A stretch of 64,000 nucleotides of DNA. Origin: Anastrepha obliqua. Lineage: Eukaryota; Arthropoda; Insecta; Diptera; Tephritidae. The first letter of the stretch is position 1, and each line of letters begins with the position of its first letter. The notes beneath the pieces were generated by a model that had not been told where the DNA came from, did no database searches, and saw only the letters and a list, made by a program, of their open reading frames with translations. Made by a program: the position numbers and the translations under genes. Where the stretch lies: the NCBI RefSeq assembly GCF_027943255.1, contig NC_072895.1:71178001-71242000 (forward strand), given 5' to 3'. Positions 23,455 through 33,600 of the stretch are shown piece after piece.

Positions 23455-24321
23455 TTAGGAAATTATTGTCATTTCTCCTTATTATGATAATACTAATATG
23501 CCTCAATCACGCATTAAATAAAATATTGGCCAAATGGCCGCCAAAATTTCGATGACGCTGAGGCATAATTGAGGTTCTATGCTGTTAATGTGCCGAATTA
23601 TCTCATCCTTTAGCTCTTGAATTGTTGCTAACTTATCGTGTGACACCTTTTCTTTCAAATACACTATTCACACAATTCACAGGAACTGCCTGGCCGACCT
23701 CATTTTGGAAAAAAATACGGCCCAATGATGCCACGGCCCATAAACCGCACCAAACAGTCACTCTTCGTGGCTGCATTGGTTTTTCGGCAATCACTCTTGG
23801 ATTATCATTCGCCCAAATGCGGCAATTTTGCTTATTGACGAATCCAGGTGAAAATGTGCCTCATCACTGAAGATGATTTTCTTCGAAAATTGGTCATTCA
23901 GTGTTGCCATTTTCTGCCACCATTCTGACCATTGACGACGCTTGAAATGGTCAAGAGGCTTTAGTTCCTGAGTCAATTGCACCTTGTATGTGTGTAAATG
24001 AAATTCTTTATGCATAATGTAATGCACAATATTTTCTACAGTACGAGCTGTACGAGCATGCACTGGCATTTTAACATCTCCTACAGACCCGGTTTGCTCA
24101 AACTTTTGCACAGTTTTTCCGATTGCATGCACATTTGGACGATTATATTGACCGAAAAAATCACGAAGTGCGATATGCATTTTGATTTGAACGCCCCTTT
24201 TCATAATAAGCCTGAATAACGTTGCTCGATTGTGTATCTTTTCATGGTTCAAATTGAGTTAGTCTAAAATTGAAAAATGTCAAATGAAATGCAGAAAAAA
24301 CTTGACGTTTAGCACCTTTAT
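23455..24321 (-). mobile_element. D,D41D-type mariner remnant
   Basis: This matches the element at 48428-50308 over both its 3' part (tgaggttctatgc-gttaatg block, cctttagctcttgaattgtt block) and its 5' part (aaaaacttgacgttta block). Both outer inverted repeats are lost or diverged. Internal deletions have removed the region around the second and third catalytic aspartates. Confidence 0.8.
23791..24243 (-). pseudogene. D,D41D transposase pseudogene, N-terminal half
   Basis: Read on the minus strand, the frame holds ALRDFFGQYNRPNVHAIGK, GSVGDVKMPVHARTARTVEN, and after a deletion HTYKVQLTQELKPLDHFKRR. It then reaches the first catalytic aspartate in IIFSDEAHFHLD, where the family form is SDEAHFHL. 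The region of the NRAAQLHL block is deleted compared with 49867-50196, and the sequence after SDEAHFHLD is frameshifted. Confidence 0.8.
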
Positions 24322-25430
24322 AAGCAAAACGTAAATATATATAAACACTAGATAAGTGGATGATTTGTCCAATTGTCAAATCGAGACCAGAAACTATTTC
24401 GTTTATTAGCTCAACAGCACGAAGAACGAGGAGTTAAAAGTAGATGAAATGTCACACCTGGTTGCATTTCAAAGTATTAAGAAAGAGTAAAGGTAAATGA
24501 ATAACTAAAAGAATAATTATTAAAAATGTAATAAGCTAATCCAAAAAAATATAAAAAAAAAATTTGTCCATCACAAATATGGACATTCCTCAGTATGTGG
24601 CAGTATTGGTACATTTTTCTTCGAAAATTAGAACGATAACATATTTTTGTTTTTTTTTTTTTTGTGAGAGATACAAGTCCAAACACAAATGCATAGTTTG
24701 TCTATTATTGCATCATTATAAGAACATTACGTAAAATGTTACAGAGGCATTAAACCATTGACTACGGACGAGCTCTCATTTCAACGGAATGACGCACACA
24801 AGTCGTGGAGCTATTTAACTAACGAGGGCCGCTAATCTTCTCAGAGCTACTTTTTAAGTCAATTAGACTCACATACTTGCAACTCATAGACAATACAGGC
24901 ACTTTAACCCGAAGTAATAATAAAATCCGCGTAAATTATATTCCATAATTAATTGGAAAATGAAGGGTGAGTTCATAACCAGAAGCAATCGTGGAATTTA
25001 TTACCAAAATAATTCAAACTGAACTTTTTGATTAAATCGAGTAAATTGGCTAAATTGGTAAAATATACAGTCCAGTGATCATCAGTCTACACGACATTTC
25101 GCTGCACGCATAGGAAACACCAATTGAAAACAAACTAAAAATTTGTACTAAGTATTACAATATTTGCAATCTGCAGTAGCTTGGGATACTGTGCTTCTCT
25201 TCTCGGAGTATCACTGGCACTCACCGCTCCTGTTATTCAATGTGTAGCTTTCTCTCTATGCAAACAAATGTAATCTACCTTTTTATACAATCTACCTTTT
25301 TTGGATACTCATATAAAAACTTCTCTGAAAAATTAGATTTCCTTGTTTTAAGAACTATTTATTATGAAATATGTGTTCCTATTTTATCATACCGATCTAT
25401 TTTATTTTTTCTCATTCTTCCCTTTTTTAG
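24322..25430. other. Unassigned; presumed dpr intron
   Basis: No element or exon is recognised. The last bases form a good pyrimidine tract and AG acceptor (25405-25430) for the first visible dpr exon. Confidence 0.4.
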
Positions 25431-25555
25431 AACAAAAATCAATACTCACCGATAGCGATTGGAAGAAGTTATGGATGCGAGGCGGTATAAATCCCGATTC
25501 AAAATTGGATAACAATATCGATACCAGTGACAGTCCCATGTTCGAGGATAGTGAG
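25431..25555 (+). CDS. dpr12: dpr12-like gene, exon before the first Ig domain
   Basis: A pyrimidine-rich tract ending ttttttag precedes the exon and gtaaat follows it at 25556. The exon enters with two bases completing a codon and ends in phase 0. It codes for QKSILTDSDWKKLWMRGG, then INPDSKLDNNIDT and SPMFEDSE. As I recall the dpr12 proteins of other flies, this acidic linker sits between the signal peptide region and the first Ig domain. Dpr proteins are short two-Ig cell-surface proteins of neurons that pair with DIP receptors during synapse choice. No upstream exon with a signal peptide could be assigned in the preceding 25 kb. The family assignment rests on the two Ig exons downstream; the exact paralogue is from memory. 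Confidence 0.75.
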
Positions 25556-25730
25556 GTAAATGTCTTTTTTATAAAGAATAAATTTTTGTATAGTAGTAGT
25601 TTAGTACGAAAAATTGTAAGAAGTAGTAATAAAAGGAAGTCATGAAATAAACAAGATTTAAAAAAAAAGGTTCAAAAAACGAGGTTTTTAAAATTCGCAG
25701 AATTATGTACATATTTTTGATTTACTAATA
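25556..25730 (+). other. dpr12-like intron, donor-proximal part
   Basis: Begins with the donor gtaaat. The mariner derivative at 25731 lies only about 175 bp downstream of the exon. Confidence 0.6.
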
Positions 25731-26107
25731 GGTCTATGAATAAGTTCGTGCGGTTTTTTTTCGAAATTTGAATTTCGGATCATTCCCATGGCTTTTAAAC
25801 GTTTGGAAATGGTTGATTGATCAACTCCCAAAGTTTTTGCAACCTCTTCTTGCGTTTGAGCCGGATCTTGATCGAGCAATTCCTCCAATTCGGTATCCAT
25901 GAACTTTGGCGGCGCACCCTCGCGTTCTTCGTCTTCCAAGCCAAAATCACCACTTTTAAAGCGTGCAAACCACTTCTGGCACGTTCGCTCAGCTAGAGCA
26001 TGCTCACCATAAACTTCCACCAAGATACGATGACTTTCGGCTGCTTTTTTCTTCATATTAAAGAATTCCCCGCAAAAACACATTATTTGGCACGAAATTC
26101 GACATTT
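25703..26107 (-). pseudogene. Mariner helix-turn-helix-only ORF, copy A
   Basis: The original ATG (matching copy B) lies near 26107, but an 11-bp deletion shifts its frame. A second ATG at 26083 gives an open frame of 126 codons with MKKKAAESHRILVEVYGEH, then ERTCQKWFARFKSGDFGLED, the acidic ELEELLDQDPAQTQEEVA segment and DQSTISKRLKAMG. This covers the bipartite DNA-binding domain of mellifera-group mariner transposases. The catalytic domain is absent because of a large internal deletion that joins the second helix-turn-helix to the terminal repeat. The C-terminal residues are read from the repeat itself and from flanking DNA. Confidence 0.8.
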
Positions 26108-26270
26108 TCAAGTGTAGTAAAAATATTGTTGTTTACGCTTCAAATAAAAAACTTATACTGACGTTTGTGCCTTACGACAGTAGCTCTCCAATGAATGTTT
26201 GGAAATGTGGATCGATGGAATAATAATCAAGTTACGCCATCTGTTGTAAAACCGCATGAACTTATCCATA
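25731..26270 (-). mobile_element. Short mariner derivative carrying only the DNA-binding domain (copy A)
   Basis: The left end reads ggtctatgaataagttcgtg after a TA at 25729-25730. The right end keeps the inner part of the repeat (aaaaccgcatgaacttatcc) but its last bases are eroded. Sequence and internal deletion are almost identical to copy B at 61920-62473, in the opposite orientation. It has an 11-bp deletion near the start of its ORF relative to copy B. Confidence 0.88.
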
Positions 26271-26501
26271 TTATGTTGCTACACAAGTCTCCAACATACG
26301 CTTGTATAGGAAGTTATTTTGCATTTTACTATTTTTTTTTTTTATTATTATTGAATTTTTTGACATACTAAAATGTAGACTAATTTTCGAATGTGCGGCG
26401 AATTTTCGCTTTCAAAATTAGATGGTAGCAAGTATTTTGGGTAGAATGATGAGTCAGGTATTTGCTTAAAAACATGCCTCATACACCATATTTGTCAAGC
26501 T
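26271..26501. other. dpr12-like intron, unassigned
   Basis: Nothing recognised apart from a T run at about 26330-26343. Confidence 0.35.
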
Positions 26502-26696
26502 TTGCCCACTGCGACGTTTTCAGTTCCCAAAAATGGCAAGACTCGTAAAATGAAAGCGATTTGTCACGACTGGGTAGATGAAGACTACTGGGAGGAATAC
26601 ATCAAAAAGCGTGATTCAGAAATGTTTCGATGGTTAGAAACAGTACATGGCCGATATGTATTAAATCTGGCTCGAGAATTACTGAAAAGGGAATGA
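26502..26696 (+). other. Orphan open frame of unknown origin
   Basis: The + frame from about 26466 to a TGA at 26694 reads KAICHDWVDEDYWEEYIKK, then MFRWLETVHGRYVLNLAREL. It looks more protein-like (charged, amphipathic, little low complexity) than neighbouring chance frames. No ATG in a good context starts it, no splice pair is evident, and I do not recognise the family. It could be a fragment of a retroposed gene or of a transposon protein. Confidence 0.25.
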
Positions 26697-26699
26697 AAT

Positions 26700-28145
26700 A
26701 GATATTTAATAATTTGTAATAGTATTTTTAGAGAAAACTAAAAAGTCACCTACTTTTGAAAAAGTCTCGTATCTAAAATAAATTCTATGATAGGAATATA
26801 AATATAATTTGCAGAAGTTATCAGGTGATTAATATATATAGAAATTTTCAAAAGCGAAGTCAATTGTGTTACTCAGAGGTACTTATAGAGCTATATGCCC
26901 ATTTGGAATTTTAATAGCCAATTTCTACCGAGCCTTTCTAGCAGCTTACGCTTTACCACAGTTAAATACTCCATTTAATGCTCGAAATCACAAGTAATTG
27001 TTATTGTTTTAAAGCGCGGGAACTCTCATTCAGAACTGAATTAACCCAACTTTAACTTTATAAATTTTACAGAAAATTTTATTTTAACGGTGGCAGCTGC
27101 ACTGCAGTTCATTAATTGAGGGTTGTGTGCTAACTTTTCCCACTTGCGTGAACTTCTACATATGGAACCAGCCTCTAACTCGCACAAACCATGCAAATGC
27201 AAATTGGAAGCAAAAAATTCAATTTCAAGAAAAGAATCCTCATTTGCTATCCAAGAGTTGTTCTCTAAAAGTTCTAGTAGTTAAAATAGAAAAGAGAATA
27301 ATACGGAGAAAAGCAAACTTGAGCTCACTCAAATTTATCACTTAGTTTTATGAAAAAAATTATAAAACCTCAGTTTCTAAAGCTTTGGAGCATAACAACA
27401 AATTTTAAGAAAAAAATTAATTTGGGCGGGTGTAGTAGCTCTTTAAATTGTTTTCTAAGGATTCTAATGTTTAAAATATAAGTATATAAGGCGATACTCT
27501 GCCTAGTTTCCCATCGGTCCCAGCAGTCTATAACACCAGGCACTCGAACACTTGCTTGTGGCCTTGTTATGTCCAAAGATGCATCTTCAGACATAAGTCT
27601 CTATAAAGCCTCTACATAAACTCAAATATATGAATTATAGGTCGAAGTAGAAGTTAGAGCTGATCGGGAGCTAATGACTAGGTATTTAGTAGATACTTAC
27701 TAGGTATTCCTTTTAAGAAAAATAAAAATGTATTATTATTTAGTAATTTACTATGATTTTTGTGTTATAAATAAATAAATAAATATGATAGAAAATCGGG
27801 TTGTCGGACCATTTAAAGTCCCATTTTAAGCAAAAATCAGCTGTTCGAGTGAACTCGGTGAAAACGCTTGATATTTCCAAAACTTAACAGAGCTTCTATT
27901 GCAGTCACGTTCTTGGCGGAAATAAGTTATGAAATCAATAAATTTTTAGTAACAAATAATTTAAATCAAGTTTATAGCAAAAGTATTTCATTAAAGTATA
28001 AACTTATTTATCTGACGTACTACTTAAAAATCCTACTAGTAATATAATATTTCGCTTATAACTAATGCCTTCTCCCTTTTCCTTGTCCATTTTCCCCCTT
28101 TAACCTTTTTCACACCCTTCGCTGCTTTTAACCATTTAATTTCAG
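26700..28145. other. dpr12-like intron, unassigned
   Basis: No element recognised. The last 80 bases form a C/T-rich tract (tttccccctttaaccttttt onward) leading to the tandem acceptor at 28143-28148. Confidence 0.4.
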
Positions 28146-28148
28146 CAG
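28143..28148 (+). promoter_or_regulatory. Tandem NAGNAG splice acceptor
   Basis: Two AG acceptors three bases apart (cagcag) precede the Ig1 exon. Either keeps the reading frame, with a one-residue difference (Gln present or absent). Confidence 0.6.
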
Positions 28149-28235
28149 ATGGCGCACAATACGACCGTCCAATTGGGAGGCACCGCGTTTCTGGTTTGCA
28201 AAGTGTCTGGCGTGGATAGAGTGGGTGTAAATTGG
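28146..28235 (+). CDS. dpr12: dpr12-like gene, first half of Ig domain 1
   Basis: The exon codes for (Q)MAHNTTVQLGGTAFLVCKV and then SGVDRVGVNW. It holds the B-strand cysteine of the first Ig domain (LVC) and ends at the conserved tryptophan region. Both ends are in phase 0, and the donor gtttgt begins at 28236. The acceptor is a tandem cagcag: use of the first AG (28145) adds a glutamine and use of the second (28148) starts at methionine. A stronger-looking cryptic gtaaat lies inside the exon at 28227 but would remove the VNW motif. NTT at the start is a potential N-glycosylation site. Confidence 0.85.
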
Positions 28236-28886
28236 GTTTGTTCTGAAAATAAAACGTTTGATGTTTACTACTTTTTCATTTGAATGTAAATAATTATTTT
28301 TATATGCAAGCTTACGGTAGCATAGTCTCATATGCATGTATATTAATTTTTTTTTTATCAGGATGCATTTTTTTTTGAAAATTGCAGTAGATAAATGAAT
28401 TGAATACGCTTTTAGTAACTTTGATCTAAAAAAAAGTATTTTTTTGCACAATTTTTGTTTTTAATTAACCACTAATTTATTTGTTTATTCCCTTGTCGCT
28501 TTACATGTACGGGATTTAATCCATTTTAAATTAGGAGTTGTAAGCAAGTGTGTGGTAGTCACTTATTTACATATTTATTGTGTTGAATATCATATATTTA
28601 TTTACTTACTGTATTTACAGTTGAACACTTGTGTCCTTGCGTGCCACATAACGGAATATTTCAAATTTTTAATTCGTTTGTTAATGTCTGATCCTGTAGT
28701 TGAATGATAGACGCTTTGGTAGTGCAATATATGATACTACTAGGGTTGTTACATAAGTAAAATGAAGTCTCATATGTATGTATGTATGTATGCTTATAAC
28801 TACGCGAAGAATGCTTCGATTTGCTTGGGACTTTTTGTACTTCAACGCTTATTTTTTCTGGAACGTTTTTTCAATTATCCGTGGTA
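28236..28886 (+). other. dpr12-like intron 2, 5' part
   Basis: Unassigned sequence, with a short (ATGT)n microsatellite at about 28771-28791. Confidence 0.45.
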
Positions 28887-29790
28887 ACGGGTGATTTTTT
28901 AGCTATTATCTTTTTAACCAGTTGGTTTAGACAGCTGACGCATGTTTCGTATTTTGTTTCACTGTCAAACATCCTCAGTTTTGGTCTATAATCAAACGAA
29001 CAACGCTTGCAAATCATTGAATTTTATTATAAAAATGCGTGTTCTGTTAAGAAAGTTTAAAGTTGAAAAATTGTGTTCAGCGACGAAGCTCATTTTTGGA
29101 TCAATGGGTACATAAATAAGCAAAACTGTCGATTTTGGAGTGAAGATCAGCCAGAAGAATTACAAGAGCTACCAATGTTTCCAGAAAAGGTCAGAGTTTG
29201 GTGCGGTCTATGGGCTGGAGGTATCATTGGACCGTACTTCTTCAAAGATGCTACGAATCGTAACGTAACTGTGAATGATGAGCGCTACCGCGAAATGATA
29301 TCCAACTTTTTTTTGCCCAAAATGCAAGAGCTTGACTTGCATGACACGTGGTTTCAGCAAGACGGTGCCACATGCCACACAGTACGCGAAACAATGGACT
29401 TGTTGAGAGGCGCGTTCGGTGAACATTTTATTTCAAGCTCGGAACCTGTCAATTTTTCAATTGGCCACCCAGATCGTGCGATATAACGTCTTTAGATTAT
29501 TTTTTGTGGGGCTATGGTAAAGCTCATGTCTATTCAGACAAGTCTGCTTTATTAACGCATTGAAAGACAACATTAAAGCATTTATATGTAAGATACCGGC
29601 CGAAACATTGGAAAGAGTATGCCAAAATTGGACTAAGCGGATGGTCGCGGTCAGCATTTGCATGAAGTAATCTTCAAACATTAAATTATATGGACTGTAC
29701 TATCGATTTAAATAGAAATTCCATGCATTTTTCGGACTTTACGTGTATTTTTTTGAAAAACTTTCCTATAGCTCTTAAAAAATCAAACTG
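28887..29790 (+). mobile_element. D,D41D-type mariner with internal deletion
   Basis: The left end reads acgggtgattttttagctat after a TA at 28885-28886, and the right end is the diverged inverse (gctcttaaaaaatcaaactg). The 904-bp length and the missing N-terminal coding region show an internal deletion between about 29060 and 29075. Confidence 0.82.
29073..29682 (+). pseudogene. D,D41D transposase catalytic domain, broken
   Basis: The frame starts inside the catalytic core at VFSDEAHFWINGYINKQNCR (first aspartate). It continues with VWCGLWAGGIIGPYFFKDAT, the second aspartate in WFQQDGATCHTVRETMDLL, and FISSSEPVNF. After a frameshift near 29455 the third aspartate is found in SLDYFLWGYGKAHVYSDKS near 29490-29545. 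The helix-turn-helix domain is deleted and the C-terminus is frameshifted again. Confidence 0.82.
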
Positions 29791-30481
29791 CAACAAATCA
29801 AAAATTACTCAACCGACTCAAATATGAATATTTACTGTGACATTATATTAATCAAATTTACCACTTTTTCCTATTACTGTTAAAATTTTGAAAACAGAAG
29901 GAAACTTTTTTATGAATACGGTTGTTCGCTTTGTGTCAAACTTCAGTATTAAGGAATAAGCCAACAAAGAAAAGATCAAAACTGTATGCTCCTATACTTG
30001 TGCAAAATGTTCTAGCGTTCTTACAATTTCCATCAGAATTTTCCATTTTTATTCAGAATTTTTCCGTCATTTTTGGTTACATTATTTCTAGTATTATAAG
30101 GAGCAAGTTTCAAGCTGCTCAAAATTCTCATTGATATTTGATAATTTCCTGACGGAGTTGTTAATTTTCTCCATAATAAGGAATGCGCGACATTTATTTC
30201 ATATGGACAAATATTATGAAAAGTCAACGAGAATTTTGTGGCACTTCAAACTTCCACTTTATTATACTAAAATATAATCGCCCTTTTTTATCAATTCCGA
30301 TTGGAAGATTTGAAATTCTGTGAAAATTTACCAAATTCTTATAAATCTTGTACAAAGTCGAAACCTGAATTAATGTGATCTTTGTTATAGAATGAACTAC
30401 ATTTTTATAAAAATATACAATAATTAAAATTAAAAAATAAAAGCATAAGTAGTCAAAATTTGCCAACATAATGGGATTTTA
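29791..30481. other. dpr12-like intron 2, unassigned
   Basis: No element or exon recognised. Confidence 0.4.
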
Positions 30482-31518
30482 CTGTGGGCAAAAAGTAAGG
30501 TGAACTTATTTGTCAAAGTTCGCGGGATTAAAATTTCGCTCTAGTTATTTTTTTCATGAGTTGGCAGCACTGCTAATAATATCTGGGCCAACTGTGAATG
30601 TCACTGTCAATAATATATGATATATATTGTATAATATATATACGCTTTTGTTTACCAAACGACCAAGAGTGCATTTGTCGATTTTTACAACCACCAAATT
30701 TTGTTTGCGGAATGAAATTTCGGCTGCGGAAACGTTTAGCATGTTGCAGAAGGCATTTGGTGATTCGACCATGTCGCAGAAAAATGTTTATAAGTGGTAC
30801 AAATACTTCAAAGAGGGTCGAGAACGTGTTGATGACTTGGAGCGCTCCGGACGACCATCGACGTCAACAGATGACCAACACGTCAATAAAGTAAAGGAGT
30901 TAGTGCTCAAAAATCGTCGGTTGACTGTTAAAGACCTTACTGATGTGTTCGGAATATCAGAAGGATCTGATTTGAAAGACCATTTTGAAAGACCATTTGG
31001 GCCTACGAAAAGTCAAATCTCGTTTGGTACCGAAAACTCTCAATTTCTTGGAAAAAAGTCGTCGCGTTGATGTGTGTGAAACAATGCTTTCAGACTATCA
31101 TGACAAGCTCAAATGCATCATTACGGGAGATGAGACTTGGATTTATGCTTACGACCCTCGCTCTCACACTGCACTCGTTCTTCGTGACCATTTCGCCAAA
31201 AATTCCACGCATATCGTTCCGCAACCACCGTATTCGCCTGATTTGGCTCCGTGTGACTTCTGGCTATTCCCAAAACTCAAGAGACCACTCCGGGGAACGC
31301 GTTTCGAGTCGATTGAGGAGATAAAAGCTGAATCGAAGAAGGTGCTGATGGCTATACCGGAAATGGACTATTTAGCATGTTTCGGGGATTGGAAAAATCG
31401 TTGGCATAAGTGTATTTCATCGAGAGGGGATTATTTTGAAGGGGATGAAATTGATTTACAAGAATAAATAAAGATTTTTCATTTTACAACCAAATTCACC
31501 GTACTTTTTGCCCGAAGG
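30482..31518 (+). mobile_element. Mariner, D34D type, internally deleted (copy 1)
   Basis: The left end ctgtgggcaaaaagtaaggt follows TA 30480-30481. The right end, inverse ccttcgggcaaaaagta, is followed by TA at 31519-31520. A fuller copy of the same family in the same orientation is at 45370-46683, and an old remnant is at 50860-51230. Confidence 0.9.
30680..31467 (+). pseudogene. Mariner transposase pseudogene (copy 1)
   Basis: The DNA-binding domain reads MLQKAFGDSTMSQKNVYKWY, then LTVKDLTDVFGISEGS. The original start is lost by a deletion near 30687. A local duplication of ttgaaagaccat at about 30968-30995 shifts the frame. The second frame carries the first aspartate in IITGDETWIYAYDP. 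A deletion of about 250 bp then joins it to SHTALVLRDHFAKNSTHIV, removing the second aspartate motif. The third is kept in SPDLAPCDFWLFPKLKR. Confidence 0.87.
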
Positions 31519-32475
31519 TATTGCATTACCTTTTGCAATGGACTATGAAAAGAAAGCCAAGTAATAAGTTTAGCAACTCACATTTCTAGGGAACTGCATT
31601 TATAATTTTGGTTAAGTATACTCAATTTGCATGAAATAACTTTATGCGTACACACGTACATATATATTATATATATATATATAATTGTGTGGTGGCGGTT
31701 GAATGAGAAAGTAGGTCAGAGGTCAAAGTCAAACTGAAATTTGTTAAAATTATGCTTTTGCTACTGGCTATTTGTGGTCTTCTCTATAAATTAAATGAAA
31801 AGTCGACAAAACAGCTCAAAATTTTTGCTTCTCTTGCTAATATTCAAACTACGACTATTTAATGCAGTACTCACCACCAACAAATGAAAAAAAAAATCTT
31901 ATTCTCAACTACCTTTTCACTTTAATCTTTTCTATGGCCATTTATTTCATTTTCGGCTCTTACCTAACGCCCCTCTTCTTCCCCGCCAACGCACATTTCC
32001 AATTATCGTTGTGTCATATACAGCCAATACAATGCGTCCAATGCGTATTTCTGCTGCTCACGCTCAGTTTCCGACGGCGCATTCTTTGCATTCAATCCTC
32101 CTTCATTTCCTTACCAAGCACTAGCACACACACATACAAATATACAGACATTAAAACGTTCGCGTTATTCAGCCAAGTAATTTCGCTTTCGCTTGAACAA
32201 ATTAATGGAATGCACTTTCTTGTGAAAGCCAACAAAAGTAAGCAAGAATGGGTGTCAAGTAAAAGACTAATTAGCTTCATGTCGCTTTTCCGCGCTGTTG
32301 CGTAACCTTTGTTATTTTGTTATTAACGACGTTTTCTTCTTTTTGGATACGATGGCAACAACTGTTAGAGCGACATCGACTTAATTTGCTTTGTTACATT
32401 CGATTACTGTTATGACGCTTTTGTTCTTTTTTTCGGTTGTTGTTGGTATCTACTCAATATGTACTCAACAGTTAA
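31519..32475. other. dpr12-like intron 2, unassigned
   Basis: Contains an (AT)n run at about 31660-31685. The open frame 31862-32305 is T-rich and probably spurious. Confidence 0.4.
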
Positions 32476-33204
32476 GGGGGGATTCTACTGTAAAAATCAA
32501 ATTTTCATGGATTTTGTTTTCATACTTGTATTAATTTAATTAGTAAAAAAAGTTTAGGGTTACATAAACACAGGTCTTGAGTGTACAAAAAAATTTTTTA
32601 AATTTATTTTCATTTCAAAATGGCAGCTGTACAGCCGCTCCCCCGAAACGCCTTTTGAAATCTGCCCACACTGTCGCGCATTTAAAAAAAATCTGAAATG
32701 AAAAAAACCAAATTTTTTTTATTATATATCATTATTTTTAGTTGTTAAGCCTATTACTTGCAAAAAAAAAATTTTTTTGTAAAATTTTTGAAGTTTTTTA
32801 AAAAATCGACATTTTTTTGTTGTCATTTTGTTATTAAAAAAGGGGGTATAAATAATAAATTTTTTCCCACCATAGCTTTAAAAACTAGTAAATATTGTTA
32901 AAAATATACTATCAAAGTTGGAGCTTGATATGTTAATTTTTCACGGAGCTGTGATGTGGGCAATTTTGAAAACGTGGTTTCGAGAAAAACACGCTTAAAC
33001 AATTTTTCATACTTACAGCTTAATCAGCTATTCCGCTCGAGCGCTCAGTTTATACCTGCTTTGCTAAAACTTTTATAACTTGAAAACTATTCAAGATTTC
33101 TTTTTAAGATGTTCATGGAACATTCTGGAGTTGTTTCTGAGTATGTTTCAACAAAAAGTAAAAAATCGATTTTTTTTAAGTTTTACAGTAGAGGCCCCCC
33201 TTAA
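32472..33204. mobile_element. piggyBac-like MITE with TTAA target duplication
   Basis: The element occupies 32476-33200 (725 bp) between TTAA copies at 32472-32475 and 33201-33204. Its inverted repeats are ggggggattctactgtaaaa on the left and, inverted, ggggggcctctactgtaaaa on the right (18 of 20 matches). The interior is A/T-rich and has no coding capacity. A TTAA duplication is the hallmark of the piggyBac superfamily, so this is probably a non-autonomous member. Confidence 0.82.
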
Positions 33205-33339
33205 CAGAGCCACAGGGGGTCAAAATGTTTTTTTTACTTAGATTTTGGAAGTTACTCACAATCGCAGGTGAACGAATTTCCTACGGAGCTTCGCGAATAG
33301 GCTCCAAGAGATCGGACTAATTGAGAATCGTATTTGCAA

Positions 33340-33600
33340 TGCATATGTACCTTATTTTCTTCTTGATTGGTGCGAGTTTAACAAAGCGCGCTAGCCGTTT
33401 CTTTCTCGTGCTAACCGGCGCCAGTTGGACACCTCAAGTGAAGCCAAGTTCTTCTCCACCTGATCTTTCCAACGCAGAGGAGGCCTTCCTTTCAGAGCCA
33501 GAGCGTTTGTATTCATTCGGACGGTATGACTCAGCGACGAAACCGTTGAATCTTTATTCGCCGCACTGTGTCTATATCATATAGCTCATCAGCATTGTCA
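33340..33600 (-). pseudogene. LINE reverse transcriptase C-terminal fragment
   Basis: The minus strand reads YDIDTVRRIKIQRF near 33560-33590, and then GRPPLRWKDQVEKNLASLEV followed by SNWRRLARERNG near 33380-33450. This is the same C-terminal block type as at 700-1107 (IKAQR..W..HV, GRP..RW.DDVE.DL, NWR) but a different family. Frameshifts lie between the blocks. Confidence 0.72.

Noticed and set aside
28221..28232. Internal gtaaat as the real donor of the Ig1 exon
   Set aside because: It would drop VNW and break phase with the exon at 53304, while the gtttgt donor at 28236 keeps a continuous Dpr Ig1 sequence.
28767..28795. ATGT repeat as an array of interest
   Set aside because: It is a short simple microsatellite with about five units.
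30627..30680. Start of the 30482 transposase at 30627
   Set aside because: Comparison with 45562 shows that the real start and first codons were deleted. The upstream residues come from non-coding element sequence.
31862..32305. 147-codon open frame in intron 2
   Set aside because: Its composition follows T-rich sequence, no domain is recognised and there are no splice signals that would use it.
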